Positions 16,905 through 26,188 of a stretch of DNA of 64,000 nt are shown one piece after another. The DNA is taken from NCBI RefSeq assembly GCF_016861655.1, contig NZ_BOLN01000001.1, forward strand, positions 124,001-188,000. The letters run 5' to 3'. The DNA comes from Levilactobacillus lanxiensis. Lineage in GTDB: Bacteria; Bacillota; Bacilli; Lactobacillales; Lactobacillaceae. The translations under genes and the position numbers were made by a program. The notes beneath the pieces were generated by a model that saw only the letters and a program-made list of their open reading frames with translations, made no database searches and was not told where the DNA came from. Numbering within the stretch: the stretch's first letter is position 1; the number at the start of each line of letters is the position of its first letter.

Positions 16905-17162
16905 GGAAAGCAAAAATAATTTTCCTGAGTCCAGGCGCTTGCCGCCTCCAGTAGTCGAACGCCTAGCCTATGGGGCAACCCTCCGGAGCCAAAGGGCGGT
17001 CTCCGAAGGCGCACTGAAGCCCCGCAAAGCCCACGTGTCTTCCGCACGACCCGGGCTGTAAGGCCGCAAGTCCGGCGACCAAACAGCCCTATCACAGGCT
17101 AGGCATTCAACTACTTCCGGCTATCGCTCACGATGCAGGAAAATTATTTATCTCCGCTTTCC
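16905..17162 (-). repeat. Dispersed multi-hairpin element, copy F, with long terminal arms
   Basis: Nested arms: GGAAAGC with GCTTTCC, then a perfect 14-bp pair AAATAATTTTCCTG (16914-16927) with CAGGAAAATTATTT (17136-17149), then AGTAGT with ACTACT and GCCTAGCCT with AGGCTAGGC. The shared ACCGC-loop hairpin (stem CGGAG..CTCCG) is on the minus strand. Confidence 0.75.
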
Positions 17163-17220
17163 AAAAAAGCGCGGCTCACCAGCTTTTCTTCAGCCTATAT
17201 CCCAATGTATCCCCATATCA

Positions 17221-17262
17221 AAAGGTGTTTGTCACTAATCCATACTAGTGACAAACACCTCT
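17221..17262 (-). terminator. Terminator-like perfect hairpin
   Basis: AGGTGTTTGTCACTA pairs perfectly with TAGTGACAAACACCT, then TTTT on the minus strand. It lies between copies F and G, downstream of the lysozyme operon. Confidence 0.65.
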
Positions 17263-17357
17263 TCAGTATCATATAAACAGGGAAAACTAATTAACTATTA
17301 GTCACAGTCCAATCGCCCAACAGGCAACTCTAACTAAGTTGCTAGTTACGCCAGTAT

Positions 17358-17531
17358 CAGCTGCGAGGGCGGCGATAATGGGTTCAGCCGTGGAATTTTC
17401 TGAGGGTTCACCTCAGAAAATGGTGACTTTGAGACTCGCTCTATGAGGCTCAAAGCAAATCTGGAGACCACTCTATGGCTCCAGGCGTCCTCCCCACCGC
17501 GTTCCGGCTCATTTTCACTGCCCGGTAAGGC
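17358..17531 (+). repeat. Dispersed multi-hairpin element, copy G (type 1)
   Basis: Core runs from CAGCTGCGAGGG to CCCGGTAAGGC. Hairpins are ATTTTCTGAGG..CCTCAGAAAAT, CTTTGAG..CTCAAAG and TCTGGAG..CTCCAGG. Outer arms TAACTAAG (17331) and CTTAGTTA (17555-17562) are complementary, and the right one overlaps the stop codon of the 17556 gene. Confidence 0.8.
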
Positions 17532-17555
17532 ATAAACAAAGCACAACCAGTGACC

Positions 17556-18200
17556 TTAGTTATCCGCGTTTTGGGCGACTTTGACGGTGGCGTCGGCGGT
17601 AGTGCCAGTGACGGCGTACACCTGCTTGCCATCCTGCCAAGTCACCTCATTGGCCTCGTCGTCATCGGTCTGACTGTAGACGGTCACGGCGCCCGTGTCT
17701 GCGCTGGTTGGCAAGCTGGATTTGGTGATCTGTTGGTTGACCTGCTTGGCAAATTGCGTTGGCGTCCCACTCTCATCAGCATTGCTGGTGACGGCCGTGA
17801 CCGACCAATCGCCTTTGTTCCAGTGAACGTAGGTATGGCCCATGGTGCCTTGAACCACCGCCGTCGTCTGCTTGTTCAGTTTAACGGTCGTCCCCGTTGT
17901 GTTGCCACCCACGTAGTCGATCTGTTTCGCAGCCGTATTGGTGCTCCCGTACGTCGTTTTCTTATAGGTCGCAGACTGGTTATCGCTGGCAGAATAGTCG
18001 ACCTGATAGTTCTGTTTCGTTCCGCTGGCGCTATTGGCCGTCAGTTTGGTGCCATCAGCCGTCGCCGTGGTTGGTGCCGTCGTTTGACTCACAGAACTAA
18101 CGTCATTGGCGGCATGAATTTGCAAGGCCGTGCCCGACCCCAATGCTAACAGCGCGAGGGTTGCCGTGACGGTCGTGATGATTTTCGTCTTTCGTTGCAT
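17556..18200 (-). CDS. Secreted protein of unknown function next to the GH25 lysozyme
   Basis: 214 aa with a signal peptide or single N-terminal membrane segment (about 8-30, LALLALGSGTALQIHA-A). The mature part is Thr/Ser/Ala-rich with few hydrophobic clusters. Its second half (QGTMGHTYVHWNKGDWSVTA ... EVTWQDGKQVYAVTG) looks like a small beta domain. It starts 20 bp after the lysozyme stop, so both are probably cotranscribed, suggesting a wall-related role. GAAAGAAG precedes ATG weakly. No family recognised. Confidence 0.7.
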   Translation of the reverse strand: MQRKTKIITTVTATLALLALGSGTALQIHAANDVSSVSQTTAPTTATADGTKLTANSASGTKQNYQVDYSASDNQSATYKKTTYGSTNTAAKQIDYVGGNTTGTTVKLNKQTTAVVQGTMGHTYVHWNKGDWSVTAVTSNADESGTPTQFAKQVNQQITKSSLPTSADTGAVTVYSQTDDDEANEVTWQDGKQVYAVTGTTADATVKVAQNADN

Positions 18201-18220
18201 ATATATTCAACTTCTTTCAT

Positions 18221-19588
18221 TTAATTTTTGGTGACGTAAGCCGTTTGGGCCGTCACATATTTGCCATTACTTAAGACCAGGTACCGCGACCCCGTCGAGC
18301 GCTTCTTGATACCAGTGACCTTCAGCGTGGTTCCTTTCTTAACGGCAGTCGATCGGTTAGCCTTCTTAAAGGAAGATTTGGTGTATTCATAAACTTTCTT
18401 CTTGGTCTTCACGCTCGTGCTCGACCCCAGTGATTCATAGTAAGCGTGATCCGAATATTCTGTGCTAGCGGACAAGTATCCCAGTTTTGTCTTGATACGG
18501 TACGACTTCCCACTCGGCGCCTTGACGACTTGACCGGCCACCGTGTCACCAGCGACGTAATAGCCGCCAGTTTTGGTTTTTAAACTCGAATCAGCATAAA
18601 TATTCAGTTTGTGGTTCAGCTTAAACGAGCCGTGTTGACCGACCCAGTAGCCCGTGGCATCCTGCGACAAGACCCATTTACCCAGTGAATCAATGTAGAG
18701 TTCCTGCTTAGATTTGTCAGTCGTCACGCTCTTCACCTTAGAAATCGCATAGAATTTCTGCCGGTCCGAGGCCGCAATGGCGGTGCCGTCAGCATACTTG
18801 GTCGCCCCATTATGTAAGTAGATGTGTTGACCCTTCTTATAACTACTGTAAGCATAATTCGTGGTCGTGGCGGTATTGGCCAGCGACGTCGCAATCCCAT
18901 TGGTCCACCATGAAATTGGGTGCACGGTCGTCACAGCCTTACTGTTGTCGGTGTATTCACCCAACGCGGATAAATAATTATGATCCGTGTACTGCCACAA
19001 CGCGTAGGAAATTGTCGGCGTCGTGGAGTAGTTCGCAATCCATTGGGCGTCAAAATTTTGGCGGGCAGTGTTGGCATAACTTGTGGCAAATGATTGGTAA
19101 GAATAGAAAACGAGTTTTTTATTGGTCAACGCACTCATTTCCTCATACCAGGCCTTAACGGCGGCGTTCGTGGTTCCGGACGTCACGTCATTTTCTTCAA
19201 AGTCTAAAACATAAAATTTCGCGTTTTTATTCGACCGGTTATAAAAATCCTTGGCCTCCTGCTTAGCACTCGCCGCGCTAGTGAACCGGGCATAGTCGTA
19301 CTCACCAAACGGAATCCCGTACTTCACGTAAAGCGCGGTGTTATTGGTGGCATACAGGTCTGTGTACGAGGACCCATACTGCCGCCGGTTGATGACAAAG
19401 GAGACCTGACTCTTCAAATTGGCAACTTGACTCGATGTTAATTTTCCTTGCCATTCAGAAATATCCGGAATGGCTAAGGTGCTCGCTTGGGCAACGGTCT
19501 GGCCACCGGCTACTGCGATACCGGCCAGGGCACTCGCCGCAACGATGGCTTGCGTCAGCCGCTTGGCCCATTGATGTTTGCTCGACAT
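18221..19588 (-). CDS. Secreted GH25 lysozyme with C-terminal wall-binding-like repeats
   Basis: 455 aa. Signal peptide about 1-35 (AGGQTVAQAS). GH25 domain about 38-225: LAIPDISEWQGKLT carries the catalytic-site Asp, and FYVLDFEEND carries the DxE pair of muramidases. The C-terminal half holds bacterial SH3- or SLAP-like modules, the last (KKVYEYTKSSFKK..LKVTGIKK..YLVLSNGKYVTAQTAYV) resembling the DUF5776 ends of proteins at 41-56 kb. Expected action: cleaving MurNAc-GlcNAc bonds in peptidoglycan, as an autolysin. It is first in an operon with the 17556 gene. Confidence 0.88.
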   Translation of the reverse strand: MSSKHQWAKRLTQAIVAASALAGIAVAGGQTVAQASTLAIPDISEWQGKLTSSQVANLKSQVSFVINRRQYGSSYTDLYATNNTALYVKYGIPFGEYDYARFTSAASAKQEAKDFYNRSNKNAKFYVLDFEENDVTSGTTNAAVKAWYEEMSALTNKKLVFYSYQSFATSYANTARQNFDAQWIANYSTTPTISYALWQYTDHNYLSALGEYTDNSKAVTTVHPISWWTNGIATSLANTATTTNYAYSSYKKGQHIYLHNGATKYADGTAIAASDRQKFYAISKVKSVTTDKSKQELYIDSLGKWVLSQDATGYWVGQHGSFKLNHKLNIYADSSLKTKTGGYYVAGDTVAGQVVKAPSGKSYRIKTKLGYLSASTEYSDHAYYESLGSSTSVKTKKKVYEYTKSSFKKANRSTAVKKGTTLKVTGIKKRSTGSRYLVLSNGKYVTAQTAYVTKN

Positions 19589-19924
19589 ATTGTTGACACT
19601 TCCCTATCTAAAAAATGATTTTCTGTTCGCACAATGTGAGTCCCTTTTGGCGTTGCGCCACCTCCTCGTTTCACAGTCCTTTTCCACCATAACCGATTAA
19701 AGTGTGCATTCCGTAACAGGGCGATTGCAGTTCAGTTACCAGATTTTACGATTATATTTATTACAGGAAGGCCGCTAAATCAACGATAGTCGTGATAATC
19801 CGGACAGATAACGGTTCGTTCCTTGCCCCGATAAAATGCAGAATTCTCCCATTTTGTGTAACGTTGTTCAACTGCCAGGCGGGCGGACCACGAGATAAAA
19901 ACAATTTTGTTGATTAAAGCAAGT

Positions 19925-19937
19925 ATTGTTCCGTTAT
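19925..19937. promoter_or_regulatory. PurBox-like site (weak)
   Basis: ATTGTTCCGTTAT is 12 of 13 to the reverse of the PurR box AWWWCCGAACWWT. A second, weaker match (ATATACGAATATT) is at 19987-19999. The rest of the 490-bp gap before purH is AT-rich with no gene seen. Confidence 0.3.
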
Positions 19938-20014
19938 TAATGAAATTATATTTGTTAACTGTCCTTTATAAATTTTATATAGCCTAATATACGAATATTT
20001 ATAATTTATTCTTG

Positions 20015-20043
20015 TTGATTGTTCAGATGAAATCACGTATGAT
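20015..20043 (+). promoter_or_regulatory. purH: Sigma-A promoter of purH
   Basis: TTGATT (-35), 17-bp spacer, TATGAT (-10), ending 35 bp before the start codon. Confidence 0.7.
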
Positions 20044-20078
20044 GGGGTTACTTCAAAAAAACTATTAGGAGGCCCCTT

Positions 20079-21608
20079 ATGCGCCGTGCTTTGTTAAGTG
20101 TTTCTGATAAAACTGGATTAGTTGAATTTGCGCAAACGCTGATTGCTCATGACTTTGAAATTGTCTCAACTGGTGGCACCCAGTCCGTCCTGGCCCAGGC
20201 CGGGATTCCCGTTCTACCTATTGAAGACGTCACCCATTTTCCAGAAATGTTGGACGGCCGCGTTAAGACCCTGAATCCATTGGTATTCGGCGGCATTCTG
20301 GCCAAACGGGATAACTCCGAACACCAACAAACATTGCGTGAGCATGACATCACGCCCATCGACTTGGTCTGTGTGAACCTTTACCCCTTTGCCGCAACCA
20401 TTGCCCAACCTGGTGTCGCCCTGGCCGCAGCCGTTGAACAAATTGACATTGGTGGACCTTCTTTGATTCGGGCCGCCGCAAAGAACTACGCGGATGTGCT
20501 GGTTGTTTGTGACCCTGCCGATTACGATCAGGTTGGCCACGCCCTTGCCGAAGAACACGTTGACCTTCGCTTGCGTAAACACTTGGCAGCCAAGGTATTC
20601 CACCACACTGCGCACTATGACGCCCTAATTGCCAATTACTTAACGGATGAAGCCAAGCCTGATACCTTAACCCTGACCTACGAACGCAAACAAGCCCTGC
20701 GTTACGGGGAAAATCCACAACAAACAGCGACCTTCTACCAAAACTGTGAACCGATTCCTTTCTCCATCGCAGCCGCCGTTCAGTTACACGGTAAGCCGCT
20801 GTCCTTCAACAACATCAAGGACGCCGACGCTGCGTTGGGCTTGATTCGCGAATTCGATGACCCGACCGTTGTCGCCTTAAAACACATGAATCCTTGTGGC
20901 ATTGGCTCTGCCGTTGATCTCTCAACGGCCTGGGATAAGTGCTATGAAGCTGATTCAATGTCTATTTTTGGGGGCATCATTGTCTTAAACCGGCCCGTAG
21001 ATTTAGCAACTGCGACCAAGATGCACAAACTCTTCTTGGAAATCATCATTGCCCCAGCTTTTGACGACGATGCCTACGACGTGCTGGCTAAGAAGAAAAA
21101 TCTGCGCTTATTAACGGTTGATTTCAGCACAGCCAAGGATCCAGAAGAAGATGAACTGGTCAGTGTCCGTGGTGGACTCCTTCGTCAAGAACGCGACAAC
21201 GTCTACGACGACCCAGCTAAATTCCAAGTTGTCAGCCACGCGCAACCAACCGCTGATCAATTGGCTGCCATTACCTTTGGTCTCAAGGCCATCAAGTTCG
21301 TCAAGAGTAACGCCATCCTGATCAACACGGCTGATCAAACCTTAGGCGTTGGTCCCGGCCAAATGAACCGAATCGATGCGGTAAAGATTGCGGTCGGTAA
21401 AGCCGAAGTGAAACCGAACTACGACCAAGCCGTCTTGGTATCCGACGCCTTCTTCCCCATGGAAGACTGCGTCGAATACGCCGCCCAACACGGTATCACG
21501 GTCATTGCCGAACCCGGTGGGAGTATCCGTGATCAAGATTCCATTGCCATGGCAGATAAACTCGGTATCGCCCTAGTCTTCACGGGCAACCGTCACTTCC
21601 GCCACTAA
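20079..21608 (+). CDS. purH: Bifunctional AICAR formyltransferase / IMP cyclohydrolase
   Basis: 509 aa, full length. The N-terminal IMP cyclohydrolase (MGS-like) domain has [33 protein letters not shown] and [14 protein letters not shown]. The AICAR transformylase domain follows with [22 protein letters not shown] and the C-terminal [11 protein letters not shown]. It catalyses the last two steps of purine synthesis, AICAR to IMP. AGGAGG precedes ATG. Odd: it stands alone with its own promoter and terminator, although in lactobacilli purH usually lies inside a pur operon. No other pur gene is in this window. Confidence 0.96.
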   Translation: MRRALLSVSDKTGLVEFAQTLIAHDFEIVSTGGTQSVLAQAGIPVLPIEDVTHFPEMLDGRVKTLNPLVFGGILAKRDNSEHQQTLREHDITPIDLVCVNLYPFAATIAQPGVALAAAVEQIDIGGPSLIRAAAKNYADVLVVCDPADYDQVGHALAEEHVDLRLRKHLAAKVFHHTAHYDALIANYLTDEAKPDTLTLTYERKQALRYGENPQQTATFYQNCEPIPFSIAAAVQLHGKPLSFNNIKDADAALGLIREFDDPTVVALKHMNPCGIGSAVDLSTAWDKCYEADSMSIFGGIIVLNRPVDLATATKMHKLFLEIIIAPAFDDDAYDVLAKKKNLRLLTVDFSTAKDPEEDELVSVRGGLLRQERDNVYDDPAKFQVVSHAQPTADQLAAITFGLKAIKFVKSNAILINTADQTLGVGPGQMNRIDAVKIAVGKAEVKPNYDQAVLVSDAFFPMEDCVEYAAQHGITVIAEPGGSIRDQDSIAMADKLGIALVFTGNRHFRH

Positions 21609-21621
21609 ATTGACGCCACAA

Positions 21622-21668
21622 GAAAAGGCCGTCGCGACCCAATTAAAGGTTACGCGACGGCCTTTTGT
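21622..21668 (+). terminator. Rho-independent terminator of purH
   Basis: AAGGCCGTCGCG pairs with CGCGACGGCCTT, followed by TTTG. Confidence 0.85.
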
Positions 21669-21790
21669 GACCAGAACATTTGAATTTTAATTAAATGTAT
21701 CAACTTCACACTAAAGGGTTAAGGTAGTCAGTAACTCAAAAAAGCAGAAATACCAAGGGACTCCGCAATAATTTCCGGTCACCACCATAT

Positions 21791-21989
21791 CAGCCGTGAG
21801 GGTGAGAAAAATAGGCTCAGCCGTGGGATTTTTTGAGTGAATTTCTCAAAAAATGGCGACTTTAAGACGCGCCTTTCAGCGGCTTAAAGCGAGCCTTTCA
21901 GTGGCTTAAAGCGAGCCTAAAGACCGTTCTCCAGGCTTTAGGCGTCCTGCCCACCGCGTTCCAGCCTATTTTTCTCGCCCGGTAAGGCG
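21791..21989 (+). repeat. Dispersed multi-hairpin element, copy H (type 1, internal duplication)
   Basis: Closing stem AGAAAAATAGGC with GCCTATTTTTCT. Hairpins are ATTTTTTGAG..CTCAAAAAAT, CTTTAAG..CTTAAAG and GCCTAAAG..CTTTAGGC (21915-21943). A 22-bp unit (21871-21892) is repeated at once (21893-21914) with one change. Outer arms CAATAATT (21766) and AATTATTG (22005-22012) are complementary, and the right one overlaps the SDR stop codon. Confidence 0.8.
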
Positions 21990-22006
21990 AATGAAACCAC
22001 CAATAA

Positions 22007-22741
22007 TTATTGGGCAGACATCCCACCGTCGACAACGAACTCTGAGCCCGTTGCGTAGCTAGCGTCATCTGAAGCCACGAACAGCACTAACTTAGAGACT
22101 TCTTCTGGCTTAGCGATTCGACGTAACGGAATAGCCTTAGCAAATTGCTTAACGGCTTCTTCCGTTCCGGGTTGCGATATCATTGGCGTTTCAATGACTC
22201 CTGGATGAACAGAGTTGACCCGGACGCCAGATGGGGCCAGTTCCAGGGCGGCCGCCTTGGTCATCCCCCGGACAGCAAATTTCGTGTCCGTATAACCCAC
22301 GGCACCACCGACTAACCCGTTCAGCGACGAAATATTCACAATGGAACCGGAATGCTGCGCCACCATTTCCTTGGCGACAGCCTTCAGGCCCAAGAAGGTG
22401 CCCAATTGGTTGATCTGGAAAATCTTCAGGTAGTCATCTTCGCTGATATCTTGCAGGCGCTTCGCAAACGTAATGCCGGCGTTATTGACTAAGATATCAA
22501 TGCGGCCAAACTTCGCTTTGGTCTGGGCAACCACGTTATCCCAGTCGGCAGCACTCGCCACGTTGTGCTTGATGAAGAGGGTATTCTCGCCGAGTGACTT
22601 AGCCAGTTCTTCACCTTCAGCTTCTTTAATATCAGTGATGACGACCTTGGCCCCTTCACGAACAAATAGCTTCGCGTGTGCGGCGCCCATTCCTTGAGCA
22701 GCACCCGTAATGATTGCAACCTTGCCATCTAATTTACCCAT
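22007..22741 (-). CDS. Short-chain dehydrogenase/reductase
   Basis: 244 aa classical SDR. Cofactor site TGAAQGMGAAHA, structural NNAGI, active Ser in IVNISSLNG and catalytic YTDTK; it ends with the typical TGSEFVVDGGMSAQ. Asp after the second strand (VVITDIKEAEG) favours NAD(H) over NADP(H). It resembles the R-specific alcohol dehydrogenase / hydroxysteroid dehydrogenase group, so a carbonyl or secondary alcohol substrate is likely but unproven. I chose ATG at 22741 because GGAGG lies 9 nt upstream; the longer reading adds an atypical N-terminus. Confidence 0.88.
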   Translation of the reverse strand: MGKLDGKVAIITGAAQGMGAAHAKLFVREGAKVVITDIKEAEGEELAKSLGENTLFIKHNVASAADWDNVVAQTKAKFGRIDILVNNAGITFAKRLQDISEDDYLKIFQINQLGTFLGLKAVAKEMVAQHSGSIVNISSLNGLVGGAVGYTDTKFAVRGMTKAAALELAPSGVRVNSVHPGVIETPMISQPGTEEAVKQFAKAIPLRRIAKPEEVSKLVLFVASDDASYATGSEFVVDGGMSAQ

Positions 22742-22952
22742 CTTGGAAAACCTCCATTTTGTGATTTTATGTACAAATATAATTATACCGGATTTACTTA
22801 TCAACCGCTAATCAAATGCAACACGCAAAGTTAATCACCCTTAAAAATCGCCCAATTCTAAGTCCCTGACACCCCAAAACACTGTGCTTAGCTTATCATT
22901 GGGACACGTAGGGGATTACATGCTTAGATTTTTTCGGGGGAGACGATTTAAA

Positions 22953-24005
22953 ATGACATTGAAGCAACTGCCACGACTGGCTATAGTGGTCCCATGTTAT
23001 AACGAAGAACCCGTTTTACCAACCACGGCACCCATTCTCGCAGATATTTTGACCCAATTGATTCATGACCGTTTGGTAACCGCGGACAGCCGCATTTTAT
23101 TTGTCGATGACGGCAGTCGTGACCGGACCTGGCAACTGATTGACCAGTTGCGCACCCAAAACTCCCATTTCACCGGACTGAAACTCAGTCGCAACTACGG
23201 TCAGGAGGCTGCCCTCATGGCCGGCATGGAAACCGCCGCCCGGCAAGCCGACTACGTCATTACCATTGACGCCGACCTCCAGGATGACCCCACGCTCATC
23301 CCCGCCATGGTGACGCAAGCCCACGCTGGCTACGATGTCATCTACGGGGTCCGTAACGACCGGTCCACAGATTCCTGGTTCAAACGGACGACTGCCAACG
23401 GCTTTTACTGGGTCATGGGTAAACTCGGCGTCAATCTGATTCCCAATCATTCTGACTTCCGCCTACTGACTCATCCCGTCCTGGTTGCCCTCATGCGTTG
23501 CCACGAGACCCGGCCGTTCATTCGCGGCATCATTCCCCAGTTAGGATTTCCAGCCACTAAGCTCTACTACAAGCGGCAACCCCGCCAGGCGGGGGTCTCC
23601 AAGTACCCACTGCGAAAAATGTTGCGTTTCGCCTTAGACGGCATTCTTTCCTTCTCCGTCGCCCCGATTCGAGCATTACTGGTCGCCGGCCTAACCATCT
23701 GTGGCGGTGCCCTCCTCATGATTCTTTGGATCCTCATCCAGCATTTCCGAGGAACCGTGGTTACCGGTTGGAGCTCCATTATGGCTTCACTTTGGTTCTT
23801 AGGTGGCTTTCAATTGGTCGCCATCAGCATCATTGGCGAATACGTTGGCCGCACCTTCACGGAAGTCAAGCACCGGCCGCGGTTCATTATTCAAACGGAC
23901 ACCTATACCCCGAGTTTCACAGCGGCTTACCGGGAACCGAGCAATTCTGCGGCCGTTACGTTACACTTAAGTCAACTCAGAACTAAATCAGGAGAACGCT
24001 CATGA
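22953..24005 (+). CDS. GT2 glycosyltransferase, GtrB/DPM type (polyprenyl-phosphate sugar synthase)
   Basis: 350 aa. A GT-A domain (about 8-235) with IVVPCYNEEPVL, DDGSRDRT and metal-binding ITIDADLQDDP, then two C-terminal membrane segments (about 235-260 and 270-295) as in GtrB/CsbB/DPM1-like enzymes. Expected reaction: transfer of a sugar from a nucleotide donor to undecaprenyl phosphate on the cytoplasmic face. I chose ATG at 22953, preceded by GGGGGAG. Its stop overlaps the next start (ATGA), coupling it to a GT-C-like membrane protein that would use the product outside the cell. Confidence 0.88.
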   Translation: MTLKQLPRLAIVVPCYNEEPVLPTTAPILADILTQLIHDRLVTADSRILFVDDGSRDRTWQLIDQLRTQNSHFTGLKLSRNYGQEAALMAGMETAARQADYVITIDADLQDDPTLIPAMVTQAHAGYDVIYGVRNDRSTDSWFKRTTANGFYWVMGKLGVNLIPNHSDFRLLTHPVLVALMRCHETRPFIRGIIPQLGFPATKLYYKRQPRQAGVSKYPLRKMLRFALDGILSFSVAPIRALLVAGLTICGGALLMILWILIQHFRGTVVTGWSSIMASLWFLGGFQLVAISIIGEYVGRTFTEVKHRPRFIIQTDTYTPSFTAAYREPSNSAAVTLHLSQLRTKSGERS

Positions 24006-26068
24006 AAATCCGTCATTATCTCACCGTAACCCTGGGCGGCCTAATCAGCTGCCTGCTCTTAGTAACTTTTCTATTGGCCCTCTGGCCCGTCACGATTCGG
24101 GTGGACCACGATTGGCTCAAACCACTGGCTTTGTTGATGGCTAGTGCCCTGTACTTAGGCGGTGTTGGCCTGCTCTTTCGCTACCTACACCGGATCAAGC
24201 CCCGAACGGGCAAGTGGCTGAGTGGGGGCCTCTGGCTGGCCTTCTTAGTGATTCAGCTATGGGTCGCAACCACCTGGGTAGCGGCCCCCCGTGCCGACCT
24301 GTACTTTGTCCATCAGCAGGCCCTAAACCTCTTGAACGGTCATTTGGACTGGTCATCCTACTTCTACGTGTACCCAAATAACGTGACCTTTACGCTCCTA
24401 CTCAGTGGCATCATGCGGGTGGGCCACCTTCTAACCGGCAGTTATTCTGGCGTCTGGCTAAACATGGTCCAATTTGCCTGGCTGGATGTCGGTCTCCTAG
24501 CCATCTGGCAGCAGTTGCGGCGCCACAATCCAGCGCGCGCTAATCTATTTCTGGTTCTCATCATGACCACGGTACCGCTCTACGCCTACGCGCTAAACAC
24601 TTACAGCGATACCTATGTCCTTCCGCTAGGTCTCCTAGCCCTTGTAGCCTTTCGTCATCTACAACGGGCGCAGAGCTGGGAACAAATTACCTGGCGGAGC
24701 ATTCTGTTAAGCTGCTTACTGGTTGCGGCCTACCTATTAAAAGCCAACTTTATTGTGCTAGTGATTGCGGTCCTCGTGGCTATCTGGCTACGTCCCAACC
24801 AATCCCCGCACCAAAGCTTTACCCGTTGTTTGTTGACGCTAGTCCTCCTAGCCACGCTGGTTGTCGGTGGTGGTCTCACGACCAAATGGCAAAAGGCCAA
24901 CGGCTATACCGTTGACGCCAATCAATCACTGCCAGCAACGAGTTGGGTAGCGATGAGTTGGAATCCCCATTCCTATGGCCAATACAAACGGGCGGACGTC
25001 AACGCCATTCGCCAACAACCAACCAAGGCGGCCAAGCAAAAATTGGCTAGCCAAACGCTCACGACGCGGCTCCACGACCTGGGCTGGCAAGGAATTCTCC
25101 AACACCTCTTCCGCAAAGCCCGCCTGTTTCTTTCCAGCGGGACCTTCGACAGTTTTCAAATCAATCCCGCCTTTGACCGCGCACCTAACTGGTATCGCCA
25201 GCACCGCGCCACCAGTGATTGGTTCCTCGCCAACTGGTGTCAGATCAGCTATCTAGCACTGATCTTGGTCAATTTAGGCTGGGGCGTCCAACAGATTCGT
25301 CGGTACCATCTGACCTCAGCTTATTTATTGGGCGGTCTCTTCTTCATGGGCTTGATCTGTTTTCACGTCATCTTCTGGGAAACGGAAGAACGTTACGCCC
25401 TGCCAGTTCTCTTCCTATTGATTGCAGGCACGGCCGCGGGTTATCGCCAACCCCTCAATATTTTGCGCTATTCACAGCGTTCACGTTGGCTGCCCTTGGG
25501 GATGGCCCTAGCCTTCACCACGTTACTGGGCTTCGCTGCTTGGCAAAATACCAACCTGATGGTCCGCTCTAACAGCGACCCAGTCAGCGTTATCAGTCAA
25601 AACGAGGGACAATACTTTCAAAATCATCAGCTAACGCTCAAATCAAATCGTTCCCTGACCCAGCCCTTCACGGCGTCTCTCCCCTTTGACCAGATTACGG
25701 TCAACAATGGTGAACGACTGACTGGACGGCTGACCTTAAAGAACGCCCTAGGTAAGACGGTCTGGCAGTCTCATGGCCGCCAACTCCGGCTCAACCAAGC
25801 GCTGCCTTTACAGCCCGCCGGCCGCTACCGCCTGACCGTCACCAATCGCAGTCCTAAGGACATCACGCTGACCACGGCCCCAGCCACGTACCGACTCCTA
25901 CTGGAACCCCTCAGCGCCCATCCCGACCAGTACTTGCGATTTGCCGTGACCCAGCAAAGTGTGGCCCCCGTGCTCTCTAACGGAAAATTCTGGCTGCTCT
26001 TTGGCGCCATGTGGTTAAGTGGTCTCCTAGTTATCGACCGTTTCTACTGGTATCGTCGGCGAATTTAA
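24002..26068 (+). CDS. Polytopic GT-C type glycosyltransferase (YfhO/PMT-like)
   Basis: 688 aa with about 11-12 predicted membrane segments over residues 1-500 and a C-terminal extracytoplasmic domain (about 515-655) before a last segment (about 660-678). The first large outer loop carries an Asp motif (PRADLYFVHQQALNLL) as in GT-C enzymes. Coupled by ATGA overlap to the GtrB-like gene, it most likely moves the lipid-linked sugar onto teichoic acid, polysaccharide or protein outside the cell. The acceptor is unknown. No GtrA-like flippase gene is adjacent. Confidence 0.78.
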   Translation: MKIRHYLTVTLGGLISCLLLVTFLLALWPVTIRVDHDWLKPLALLMASALYLGGVGLLFRYLHRIKPRTGKWLSGGLWLAFLVIQLWVATTWVAAPRADLYFVHQQALNLLNGHLDWSSYFYVYPNNVTFTLLLSGIMRVGHLLTGSYSGVWLNMVQFAWLDVGLLAIWQQLRRHNPARANLFLVLIMTTVPLYAYALNTYSDTYVLPLGLLALVAFRHLQRAQSWEQITWRSILLSCLLVAAYLLKANFIVLVIAVLVAIWLRPNQSPHQSFTRCLLTLVLLATLVVGGGLTTKWQKANGYTVDANQSLPATSWVAMSWNPHSYGQYKRADVNAIRQQPTKAAKQKLASQTLTTRLHDLGWQGILQHLFRKARLFLSSGTFDSFQINPAFDRAPNWYRQHRATSDWFLANWCQISYLALILVNLGWGVQQIRRYHLTSAYLLGGLFFMGLICFHVIFWETEERYALPVLFLLIAGTAAGYRQPLNILRYSQRSRWLPLGMALAFTTLLGFAAWQNTNLMVRSNSDPVSVISQNEGQYFQNHQLTLKSNRSLTQPFTASLPFDQITVNNGERLTGRLTLKNALGKTVWQSHGRQLRLNQALPLQPAGRYRLTVTNRSPKDITLTTAPATYRLLLEPLSAHPDQYLRFAVTQQSVAPVLSNGKFWLLFGAMWLSGLLVIDRFYWYRRRI

Positions 26069-26188
26069 CTTTTTTGTTAAAATCACTTGCCTTAAGGCCA
26101 CTCGAAGGTACTAGAATAATCTTCATAGGGTCGCAGACTGACCCCGAATTCTAGTCCCTCATCGGTAAAAAAGGAGTCGAAACAACAA

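Noticed and set aside
19589-20078. Purine riboswitch upstream of purH
   Set aside because: I could not find the three-way junction or its conserved loops; only PurBox-like sites are present.
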